A stretch of DNA of 6,361 bases from Phyllobacteriaceae bacterium (GTDB lineage: Bacteria > Pseudomonadota > Alphaproteobacteria > Rhizobiales > Devosiaceae). Both the position numbers and the translations under genes were made by a program. The DNA lies in contig JAAZLP010000433.1 of assembly GCA_012799265.1 (NCBI GenBank), positions 1-6,361 on the forward strand, read 5' to 3'. This document shows, one piece after another, positions 1 to 6,054 of the stretch (positions within the stretch are counted from its first letter, which is position 1; every line of letters begins with the position of its first letter). A model generated the notes under the pieces. It had not been told where the DNA came from and ran no database searches. It was given only the letters and a program-made list of their open reading frames with translations.

Positions 1-1007
1 ATCTCTGGGATGCTGGCTACGGCACGTCGAGCTACCGCGCCAACAATATCGTGCGCTTCTTCGACAACATGGTCGCCAAGCTTGTCGGCTTCCACAAAGC
101 CCGCCCGAACTACGCCATGCTCAACGAATTGCCGCTGCGCCTGCGCGAGCATGCCGAGCGGCAGGAGCAGAATGTCGAGGAAGCCGAGGCCGAACTGGCA
201 GCAATGGAACAGGCAGCGGTCGACAATGCTGGTGGCAAGCCCATGCGCGAGGCCATCGCGGCGGCCCAGGCCGAAATCGATCGGCTCGACGCCGAGATCC
301 TCGCCATCGAAGATCGCCGCGATCAGGCCGCCCAGAGCCTCCAAGCGCTGGCCGAGGGGCGCGATCCCGCTTTCGAGGGCGCCACGGCGGAACTCGCCGC
401 AGCCCTTGGCCGCGAGGACATCAAGACCCTTCTCGCCGAAGCCCGTCTGACCCGCACCGGACAGGACGATACCATCGTCGTCCAGATCGACGAGACGCGG
501 AAGCGTCTGCGCGAGGAGGAAGAGGAAAGCCGCGAGCAGCGGGAACGCCTCAAGACCCTCGCCGCCCGCCGGCGTGAGCTGGAAGATATCCAGTGGGAAT
601 TCAAGAAGCAGCGCTTCGACGATCCGCGTTCCAGCTTCAAAGAAGACCGGCTGGTCGGTGACCTGCTGAACGACTTCCTGCGGGGCGGCATTTCAGCGGC
701 CAGCTATTGGGACCAATGGCGCAAGAGCCAGAACTGGACGCCGGGCAATGAATGGGGCTCGGGCTACCAAAGCACCCGCTCGACCAGCCGCGCCAGCAAC
801 AATCCCTGGCCCAAGAGCGGCGGCGGCTTCCAGTGGCCGGACAGCAGCTTTGGTGGTGGCGGCGGCTCGAGCCGAAAGTCGAAGCCCTCTTCGGGCGGCT
901 TTAGTGGCGGCTTCGGCGGCGGATCCTCAGGCGGTTTCTCCCGCCCCCGCACCGGCTCCTCCGGCACCCGCAAGCATGGCGGTTTCAAGACCGGCGGCGG
1001 TTTCTAG
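1..1007 (+). CDS. Unrecognised coiled-coil protein with Trp-rich segment and Gly/Phe-rich tail (5' partial)
   Basis: The frame is open from base 3 to a TAG at 1005-1007, giving 334 visible residues. A GTG at 51 and an ATG at 69 are in frame, but neither has a convincing Shine-Dalgarno sequence, and the residues before them (LWDAGYGTSSYRANN) read as normal protein, so the true start is probably outside the window. Visible residues about 45-205 are rich in Glu, Gln, Arg and Ala in long helical stretches (for example EEEEESREQRERLK), which predicts a coiled coil. Next comes DDPRSSFKEDRLVGDLLNDF, then a segment with six Trp in roughly 50 residues (YWDQW, QNW, NEW, NPW, FQW). The last 60 or so residues are low-complexity Gly/Ser with six GGF triplets and scattered Arg/Lys, ending GGGF. 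I see no membrane segment or signal peptide in the visible part. I do not recognise a functional family; a scaffold or envelope-associated structural role is only a guess. Confidence 0.85.
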   Translation, partial: LWDAGYGTSSYRANNIVRFFDNMVAKLVGFHKARPNYAMLNELPLRLREHAERQEQNVEEAEAELAAMEQAAVDNAGGKPMREAIAAAQAEIDRLDAEILAIEDRRDQAAQSLQALAEGRDPAFEGATAELAAALGREDIKTLLAEARLTRTGQDDTIVVQIDETRKRLREEEEESREQRERLKTLAARRRELEDIQWEFKKQRFDDPRSSFKEDRLVGDLLNDFLRGGISAASYWDQWRKSQNWTPGNEWGSGYQSTRSTSRASNNPWPKSGGGFQWPDSSFGGGGGSSRKSKPSSGGFSGGFGGGSSGGFSRPRTGSSGTRKHGGFKTGGGF

Positions 1008-1034
1008 ACCAACCCAGCCCCACGCGCGAAATCC

Positions 1035-1057
1035 GTCCTCGGGCCTGACCCGAGGAC
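1035..1057. repeat. Perfect palindrome 1 (9-bp stem, 5-nt loop), REP-like
   Basis: GTCCTCGGG (1035-1043) and CCCGAGGAC (1049-1057) are perfect reverse complements around the loop CCTGA. It lies 27 bp after the stop of the coiled-coil gene and before the convergent VOC gene. No clear T-tract follows on the + strand; on the - strand it is followed by GGATTT. It may act as a bidirectional transcription end or mRNA 3' stabiliser. From memory, palindromes with a CCTCGGG/CCCGAGG core recur between genes in alphaproteobacterial genomes, which would make this a dispersed REP-like element, but I cannot verify that here. Confidence 0.7.
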
Positions 1058-1085
1058 CACCCCCCACCTTACACAAGCGTAAGAG

Positions 1086-1108
1086 GCCCTCGGATCGCGT
1101 CCGAGGGC
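1086..1108. repeat. Perfect palindrome 2 (9-bp stem, 5-nt loop), sister of palindrome 1
   Basis: GCCCTCGGA (1086-1094) and TCCGAGGGC (1100-1108) pair perfectly around TCGCG. The arms match palindrome 1 at 7 of 9 positions, and both differences are compensated on the opposite arm, so the hairpin is kept while the sequence drifts. Between the two lies a weaker hairpin, CTTAC-N6-GTAAG (1068-1083). The 152-bp gap between the convergent genes is therefore half filled with stem-loops. I see no gene in it. Confidence 0.7.
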
Positions 1109-1159
1109 GTCATTGCGACTGTTGTAGTGCTGCGGTTACTGGATAGGTCGGAACTGACC

Positions 1160-1558
1160 TCAGTTCGCGACCGGCGTCGCCATCAGTTCCCAGACATTGC
1201 CTTCGCTGTCCTCGAAATAGGCCGAATAACCCCATTCGGACTGCGTTCCGGGTGTGATGATGCTGCCGCCGGAAATCAGCACGCGCTCGAGAATTTCATC
1301 CACCTCTTCCGCGTTCTCGGCACGGTGGCTGAGGACAAAGCCCGGCGTGCCGGCGACCACTTCCTCGCGACCGGCGGTCTCGGCGATCTGGGCGCGCGGG
1401 AACAGCACGAAGGAAAAGTCGCCATCCAGAAAGAAGGCCACATGATCTTCCCCCGCGCCGATCTGCTCATCTGGAACGTCGAACAGTGACCTGTAAAAGC
1501 CGAAGGCCCGTTCAAGATCATCAACGCCAATGGTGATGATGGAAATCCGCGGCTTCAC
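1160..1558 (-). CDS. VOC-fold (glyoxalase/bleomycin-resistance-like) protein
   Basis: A 132-residue protein, the usual length for a single VOC domain made of two beta-alpha-beta-beta-beta modules. Module one starts ISIITIGVDDLERAFGFYR, matching the family opening. Module two contains GFVLSHRAENAEEVDEIL and ends YFEDSEGNVWELMATP, where the Glu of WEL sits at the family's conserved C-terminal metal ligand. The His normally found in the first strand (HVTL-type motif) is Ile7 here, so classical lactoylglutathione lyase metal chemistry is unlikely; this resembles the widespread VOC proteins of unknown substrate. The start is GTG at 1558-1556, inside the overlap GTGA with the stop of the upstream response regulator. 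A Shine-Dalgarno-like GGTGA lies 6 nt before it. Co-transcription and translational coupling with the regulator are therefore likely. It is cytosolic, with no signal peptide. The family is clear but the substrate cannot be told. Confidence 0.9.
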   Translation of the reverse strand: MKPRISIITIGVDDLERAFGFYRSLFDVPDEQIGAGEDHVAFFLDGDFSFVLFPRAQIAETAGREEVVAGTPGFVLSHRAENAEEVDEILERVLISGGSIITPGTQSEWGYSAYFEDSEGNVWELMATPVAN

Positions 1559-2223
1559 TTGGTGTCACCCAGCGAGAACAGCGCTTCGAACTGGCCTTCC
1601 TCAATGCGCGACGCCGCGATCACTGCCTGGGTACGGCTATCGACGTCCAGCTTCTGCAGGATCGCCGACACGTGCGCCTTGACGGTCGCTTCCGAGATAT
1701 TGAGCTCGAAGGCGATCTGCTTGTTCATCAACCCGTCGCTGAGCATCATCAGCACGCGCACCTGCTGCGGCGTCAGCGTGGCCAGCCGCTTCATGAGCGC
1801 GGTGTGATCGTCATCGCCGCCCAGGCTCATGCCGGTCGGGACAAATATTTCGCCGGACAGCACCGTCTCTATGGCGCGGCGGATTTCAGTCGGGCCGACC
1901 GATTTATGAAGATATCCGGCGGCGCCAAGCTCAAAAGCACGGCGGATGACGGTATTGTCTTCCACTGCCGAAATAATCATCACCGGAATGTCCGGATATT
2001 GCGCCCTTAGAAGTAAAAGGCCGGAAAATCCCCGAACACCGGGCATATTGAGATCAAGCAATACCAGATCGCAGTCGCGATCGGCATCAAGCGCGGTACT
2101 CAAACCATTGAGATCTCCCGCTTCTTCGACGCTGACAGTCGTGTCGCCGCCGGCAAGGGTCTGGCGCAGCGCGGCGCGGAACAGGGGATGATCATCGACG
2201 ATGATGATGCGGCGGCGGTTCAT
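1555..2223 (-). CDS. NarL/FixJ-type response regulator (REC + LuxR HTH)
   Basis: A 222-residue DNA-binding response regulator. The REC domain covers about residues 4-122: acidic pair Asp10-Asp11, phosphoacceptor Asp57 in LVLLDLNMPG, switch Ser85 and conserved Lys107 are all present, so it should be phosphorylated normally. The LuxR-type helix-turn-helix covers about 147-206, with LTPQQVRVL, GLMNKQIAFELNISEATVKAHVSAIL and KLDVDSRTQAV. This output domain resembles, from memory, the AgmR/ErdR (CrbR) regulators that control alcohol or acetate use in pseudomonads, but similarity in the HTH alone does not fix a regulon. The start is ATG at 2223-2221, with AGGAC (2235-2231) 7 nt upstream. No sensor kinase is in the window, so the partner is unknown. 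It is first in a two-gene unit with the VOC gene, and is divergent from podJ across 170 bp that could carry shared control. Confidence 0.93.
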   Translation of the reverse strand: MNRRRIIIVDDHPLFRAALRQTLAGGDTTVSVEEAGDLNGLSTALDADRDCDLVLLDLNMPGVRGFSGLLLLRAQYPDIPVMIISAVEDNTVIRRAFELGAAGYLHKSVGPTEIRRAIETVLSGEIFVPTGMSLGGDDDHTALMKRLATLTPQQVRVLMMLSDGLMNKQIAFELNISEATVKAHVSAILQKLDVDSRTQAVIAASRIEEGQFEALFSLGDTK

Positions 2224-2255
2224 ATAGCGGGTCCTGTCTGCCGAATTGTGATGCC

Positions 2256-2270
2256 GAACCTAGTGGGTTC
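2256..2270. promoter_or_regulatory. Inverted repeat GAACC-N5-GGTTC upstream of the response regulator
   Basis: A perfect 5-bp inverted repeat with a 5-nt spacer (TAGTG) lies 33 bp before the regulator's ATG. It can be extended by GCCG/CGGC if a 3-nt bulge is allowed. It could be an operator, for example for autoregulation by a LuxR-type dimer, or a stem in the regulator's 5' leader. I find no convincing -35/-10 pair around it, so the role is inferred only from position and symmetry. Confidence 0.3.
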
Positions 2271-2289
2271 TGCGGCTAGCGGAATTGCA

Positions 2290-2302
2290 TATTGCGACAA
2301 TA
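2290..2302. promoter_or_regulatory. Short inverted repeat TATTG-N3-CAATA in the divergent region
   Basis: A perfect 5-bp inverted repeat with spacer CGA lies just upstream of the CtrA-like site and near the middle of the region between the divergent regulator and podJ. Its size suits a small dimeric DNA-binding protein, but arms this short can occur by chance. Confidence 0.2.
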
Positions 2303-2303
2303 C

Positions 2304-2320
2304 TTAACGGGTTCTTTACC
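2304..2320 (+). promoter_or_regulatory. CtrA-like binding site upstream of podJ
   Basis: TTAA (2304-2307), seven bases, then TTTACC (2315-2320). The alphaproteobacterial cell-cycle regulator CtrA binds TTAA-N7-TTAA; the second half-site here has one mismatch, and it continues as ACCATG, a common extension in Hyphomicrobiales as I remember it. It lies about 75-90 bp upstream of the podJ ATG, suitable for promoter control, and could also affect the divergent response regulator. No experimental support is available from sequence alone. Confidence 0.4.
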
Positions 2321-2355
2321 ATGTTTTTCCAAGAGTACGGTCATACCTTCGTGTT

Positions 2356-2390
2356 GAATCGCGAGGGGTTTGCCTCGTTGACAGGGACTC
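2356..2390. promoter_or_regulatory. Pair of GANTC (CcrM) sites flanking a hairpin, overlapping the podJ ribosome binding site
   Basis: GAATC at 2356-2360 and GACTC at 2386-2390 are exactly 30 bp apart. Reading the whole window by eye I find only one other GANTC, at 3783-3787 inside podJ. Between the pair lies a small hairpin, CGAGG (2362-2366) with CCTCG (2373-2377). The ribosome binding site AGGGA (2383-2387) shares its last two bases with the second site and sits 6 nt before the ATG. GANTC is the target of the CcrM methyltransferase, and methylation-dependent GcrA control of podJ is known in Caulobacter. That the same applies here is inference. Confidence 0.5.
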
Positions 2391-2393
2391 AAC

Positions 2394-5300
2394 ATGCCGC
2401 GCGCTTATCCTCTTCCGGACTATGCCGAACCGGCCCACGACCGCAATGCGGGCGAGTGGCAGGCCTTGCGTGGCGAGTTGGTTGCCCTGCTCGATAAAGT
2501 CGAAAGCCATTATAGTCCAGCAGATAGCGCGCCTGAAGAGCCTGCAATGAGCGGTTTGTCACGCCGCGTGCGTGATCTGTGTGACCAGATGAACGGCACA
2601 GAGACGTCCTCCCGTCGCCGCGAGGCCCTGCGCACGGTCAAGCGCGCCGTTGATCGCTTCAGCGAGCGCGAAGCCGCGGCCCCGTCCAGCGACAGCGACG
2701 ACCTCAGCTACGCCATTGCCGAAATTCGCAGCCGCCAGGGCCAGCAGATGCAGTCCCAGCCGGCGCGTCGCGCGGTGGACAATCCCGAAATCCGCGAGCT
2801 CAGCATGCTGGTGGGCGGGATGAGCCATCGGCTGGAACGGCTCGAAGGCGATCTCAAGTCCCAGCGTTCCGGCACCAGCCAGGTACAGGAAGTGGCGGGC
2901 CAGGTCGAACAGCTGACGCAGGTGGTTGAACTCCTGGCCGGCGCCATCGGCGAGACCGGTCAGGTCAAGCGCCTTGAAGCGCAGATCGCCGCGCTCGGCA
3001 TGATGATCGAAGACGCCCCCAAGGTCGACCTTGTCGCCATCAATGCGCGGCTTGACGATGTCTCTGCTACGGTGGGCAAGCTGGCCGAACTCCAGGCCCA
3101 GCAGATGGAGCGCGAAATCGCGCGCGAGAAGCGGCACAATTACGGTCCGGAGCTGGCGCGCGTTGCCCCGGCCATGGATGCCATCGAACTGAGCGTCCGC
3201 AGCGTCTATGACCGGATCGATGCCATTGAGCGCAGCGTTGCCTTGTCGGCGGGTGATTTCGAGCGCCTGACCAGCGAGATGGCCGCCTTCACCCAGGCCA
3301 TGCACGACAATGCCGGCGCGCCGGACATCCTGATGGCGCGGCTCGAAGGCCTGTCGCAGCAGCTCAAGGGCATTGAGAGCCCAAGTGGCGAAGTTCTCGG
3401 TCTCAAGGCCGATATCGAAAGTCTCCGCGAGACGCTGATGGAGGGCATGGAGCCCCGGTTCCTACGCCTCGAAAGCCAGATTGAGGCGCTCAACGAGAAA
3501 ATCGTCCCCGTCGATACCAGCGCGGTGGAAGCCCAGCTCAAGGTGCTGATGGCGCGCATGGATGATGCCGGCGCGCAGCTCGATGGCCTTGCCCGGCTCT
3601 ATGCCGCTCAGGAAGAGCGACCCGATTTCGAAGAACTGGCGACCATGGTCGCCGAACGCGCCAGCGAAGCCATGAGCCGCAAGGTGCCGCCGCCCGTTGC
3701 GGTGTTCGGCCCGGAGAGCCTCAAGAGCATCGAGGATCGCATCACCGGCCTCATCAAGTCCGCGGGCAAGACGCCGGACTATGAATCGCTGGCTGACATG
3801 ATCGCCGTGCGCGCCAGCGAGGCCGTGACCAAGGCCGCGCCCGCCCCGGTCGCCGCCGCCTCAAACAGCGACGACATCGAAGCCATGGAGCAGCGCATGA
3901 CCGCGCTGTTCAACACCGCTGGCAAGGATACCGCCGAACGTCTGGCGCGCCTTGAAGCGGCGCTCACCGGTCGAACCGACCTTGTCGCTCCGGCTTCTGC
4001 TGTCTCCCCTGCGCCATCCGCGCCTGCTCATGCTGCTTCTGCTCCGGCTGCTGCCGTGGCGTCCGCTCCGGCACCGCGTGCTGAGCTTTCGCAGGACGAT
4101 CCCTTTGCCGAAGCGCTGGAACCCCGCCGCGTCGGCAACCACACGCTCGACGCCATTCTGGCCGATCTCGACCGCAATGGTCGCGACGCCATGCCGGAAA
4201 ATCCGGCTGAGGATGGCCCCCTGATCGACCGTGGCCCCAAGCCCATGGCACCGGCTCGGCCCGCGGCGCCAAAGCCGGCACCGACGCCTGCTGCCGTGAC
4301 TGAAGCGCCCCGCGTTGCCGCGCCGCTCTTTGACCCCAGCACCGCCCAGAAGCCGCCGCGTCCGAAATCCAGTTTCGCGCTCGACGACAGTGACCCCTTT
4401 GCCGAGCCGGTCGCCAAACCGGCGGCGCCGCAACCGGAAGTCACCACTACGACATCGAATACCAGCACCTTCGTTGCGGCAGCGCGACGGGCCCAGCGCG
4501 CCCGCCAGGAGGAGCAGCAATCTTCTAGCACCAATTCGGTGATCGGACGCGCTCTTGCCCGCGTCAAACCTCGTTCCGCAGAAATCCCGGACGCTGAAGC
4601 ACCTGCAGCGCAGGCACCTGTCCCGGCAGCCGAGGCAACGCCATCCCGCAAGGAGCAGCGCGAAGCCGCCAAAGCCGCTCGCGCCGCCGCCAAGGCGGAA
4701 CGCGTGGCCGCCAAGTCGGAACGCGTGGATGCCCGGGCTCCATCTATCGGTGATGCCGAAGACGAGCCGCGCCAAAGCTTCCTGACCCGCCATCGCCGTC
4801 CGCTGCTCCTCGCCGCGACGCTGGTCGCCGTCTCCATGCTGGCGCTCAACCTCGTTCTGCAGCGCAGCTCGCCGCCCGCCAGCCAACCAGTTGCCGCCAG
4901 CGCCGCACCCCAGACCGGTGCAACGGAAACGAACGCTTCCCCAGAACAGACCTCGATGGTGCCGCCACGCGTCATCGATCTGGTCGACCCGACCGCCACG
5001 GGCTCGATCAATCCGGGCGAGCCGATGAGCTTTTCGAGGGCGACGATAACGACGCCGACGACTTTGGCACCATCGACGCTGACACCGGTCAGCGGCGCGC
5101 TATCTCTTGAAGCCGCCCCGGAGACGACCGGCTCGATCGCGCCTGCCGCGCTGGCCACCCCGGCCGAGAGTTTTGATCTGCCACCCGAAGCGGTTGGTCC
5201 TCTCGCCCTGCGTGAGGCGGCCGCCAAGGGCAACCCCCAGGCTCAGTTCGAAGTTGCCGCCATTTTTGGAGAAGGGCGCGCGCTCGAAAAGGACCTTGGG

Positions 5301-6026
5301 GCCGCTGCCTCCTGGTATGAACGCTCAGCCGCTCAGGGTTTCGTGCCCGCACAATACCGCATGGGCAACCTCTACGAGCTCGGTTCAGGCGTTGAGAAGG
5401 ATCTCGAACAGGCTCGCCTCTGGTACCAGCGCGCCGCTGAAGCCGGCAATCGCATGGCCATGCACAATCTCGCCGCGCTTTATGCAGGTGGCGAGATCGG
5501 CGAACAGCAATTCGAGCTGGCTGCCGAATGGTTCGAAAAGGCCGCCGAACAGGGCATGACGGACAGCCAGTTCAATCTCGGCATGCTCTATGCCCGTGGC
5601 CTCGGGGTCGATCAGAGCTTTGAGCAGTCCTACAAGTGGTTCTCGCTTGCAGCCCTGAGCGGTGACAAGGACGCCACCCAGGCACGCAGCGATATCGCCA
5701 AGTCCCTTACCGCCGAGGCAGTGAGCCGTATCGATGCCGAAGTGGAGAGCTGGAAGCTTGCTCCGGTCGACTTTGCTGCCAATTTCGCGCCCATGGGCAC
5801 CTGGTCCGGCGACTTCGATCCCGGTCAGCCGATTACCACGCGCGACGTGGTGCTGAAGGTGCAATTGGCGCTGGCCAAGCTGGGCTTTGATGTCGGCACC
5901 CCCGACGGCGTCTCCGGCCCCAAGACTTCCGAAGCCATCAAGGCCTTCGAAACGGCAACCGGCATGAGCGCTGTTGGCGCCATCAATCCGCGCCTTCTGG
6001 CCGTTCTGGGAAGCCAGCCCGTGTGA
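2394..6026 (+). CDS. podJ: PodJ-like polar organizing protein (coiled coil, one TM, Sel1 repeats, peptidoglycan-binding domain)
   Basis: A 1210-residue bitopic membrane protein. Residues 1 to about 540 are acidic, Leu-spaced and helical (predicted coiled coil), with an internal duplication at 410-459 and 461-511. Residues 540-790 are a disordered Ala/Pro linker with two DPFAE motifs (568-573, 667-671) and a basic AAK-rich stretch (about 756-781). RHRRP then leads into one transmembrane segment, 804-822. The periplasmic part has a Thr/Ser/Pro linker with two TGSI motifs (869-872, 912-915), four exact 36-residue Sel1 repeats starting at Gly946, 982, 1018 and 1054, and a C-terminal peptidoglycan_binding_1 domain (about 1146-1205). 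This is the PodJ order of domains; Caulobacter PodJ is 974 residues, and rhizobial homologues are nearer this length. PodJ marks a cell pole and recruits polarity, division and appendage factors; in Agrobacterium it takes part in the growth-pole to old-pole switch. The start is firm: a stop codon (TGA, 2379-2381) lies just upstream in frame, and AGGGA is well placed. The alternative label would be a generic Sel1/peptidoglycan-binding protein. Confidence 0.85.
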   Translation: MPRAYPLPDYAEPAHDRNAGEWQALRGELVALLDKVESHYSPADSAPEEPAMSGLSRRVRDLCDQMNGTETSSRRREALRTVKRAVDRFSEREAAAPSSDSDDLSYAIAEIRSRQGQQMQSQPARRAVDNPEIRELSMLVGGMSHRLERLEGDLKSQRSGTSQVQEVAGQVEQLTQVVELLAGAIGETGQVKRLEAQIAALGMMIEDAPKVDLVAINARLDDVSATVGKLAELQAQQMEREIAREKRHNYGPELARVAPAMDAIELSVRSVYDRIDAIERSVALSAGDFERLTSEMAAFTQAMHDNAGAPDILMARLEGLSQQLKGIESPSGEVLGLKADIESLRETLMEGMEPRFLRLESQIEALNEKIVPVDTSAVEAQLKVLMARMDDAGAQLDGLARLYAAQEERPDFEELATMVAERASEAMSRKVPPPVAVFGPESLKSIEDRITGLIKSAGKTPDYESLADMIAVRASEAVTKAAPAPVAAASNSDDIEAMEQRMTALFNTAGKDTAERLARLEAALTGRTDLVAPASAVSPAPSAPAHAASAPAAAVASAPAPRAELSQDDPFAEALEPRRVGNHTLDAILADLDRNGRDAMPENPAEDGPLIDRGPKPMAPARPAAPKPAPTPAAVTEAPRVAAPLFDPSTAQKPPRPKSSFALDDSDPFAEPVAKPAAPQPEVTTTTSNTSTFVAAARRAQRARQEEQQSSSTNSVIGRALARVKPRSAEIPDAEAPAAQAPVPAAEATPSRKEQREAAKAARAAAKAERVAAKSERVDARAPSIGDAEDEPRQSFLTRHRRPLLLAATLVAVSMLALNLVLQRSSPPASQPVAASAAPQTGATETNASPEQTSMVPPRVIDLVDPTATGSINPGEPMSFSRATITTPTTLAPSTLTPVSGALSLEAAPETTGSIAPAALATPAESFDLPPEAVGPLALREAAAKGNPQAQFEVAAIFGEGRALEKDLGAAASWYERSAAQGFVPAQYRMGNLYELGSGVEKDLEQARLWYQRAAEAGNRMAMHNLAALYAGGEIGEQQFELAAEWFEKAAEQGMTDSQFNLGMLYARGLGVDQSFEQSYKWFSLAALSGDKDATQARSDIAKSLTAEAVSRIDAEVESWKLAPVDFAANFAPMGTWSGDFDPGQPITTRDVVLKVQLALAKLGFDVGTPDGVSGPKTSEAIKAFETATGMSAVGAINPRLLAVLGSQPV
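3621..3926 (+). repeat. Tandem internal duplication in podJ (two ~51-codon units)
   Basis: Residues 410-459 and 461-511 align along their length. PDFEELATMVAERASEAM matches PDYESLADMIAVRASEAV, then P-x-P-V-A, an I/M-E-x-R-I/M-T-x-L core, and a final AGK in both. About 16 of the first 28 positions are identical. The DNA copies have drifted, so this is an old duplication. It probably lengthens the cytoplasmic rod or doubles a binding surface. Confidence 0.75.
4687..4728 (+). repeat. 21-bp imperfect tandem repeat in podJ encoding AAKxERV
   Basis: Two 21-bp units, 4687-4707 and 4708-4728, differ by a single base (4695 G versus 4716 T). They encode AAKAERV and AAKSERV within a Lys/Arg/Ala/Glu helix about 25 residues before the membrane segment. 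The near identity at DNA level suggests a recent slippage duplication, and copy number may vary between strains. Confidence 0.7.
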
Positions 6027-6054
6027 TCGCTGCACCGGCATCACCAAGGTACCC

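Noticed and set aside
748..1146. Ala/Pro-rich forward frame overlapping the Gly-rich tail and the palindromes
   Set aside because: A frame-shifted reading of the Gly/Ser repeat codons that runs on through the intergenic palindromes; no support as a gene.
1127..1489. Forward open frame opposite the VOC gene
   Set aside because: The - strand frame has a full VOC domain and coupling to the regulator; this one has no family features.
2378..2383. TTGACA hexamer resembling a -35 promoter box
   Set aside because: It lies 10 bp before the podJ ATG and overlaps the ribosome binding site, so any matching -10 would fall inside the gene; podJ must be transcribed from further upstream.
2559..3305. Antisense open frame (248 codons) opposite the podJ coiled coil
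   Set aside because: His/Leu/Ala-rich sequence typical of the reverse complement of coiled-coil codons; no ribosome binding site or domain seen.
3861..4886. Second long antisense open frame (341 codons) opposite podJ
   Set aside because: Arg/Gly-rich composition, overlaps the strongly supported podJ frame including its membrane segment, and shows no conserved motif.
4028..5233. Long antisense open frame of 401 codons opposite podJ
   Set aside because: It is Ala/Ser/Arg low complexity with no recognisable domain. It is explained by the GC-rich Ala/Pro linker codons of podJ on the other strand.
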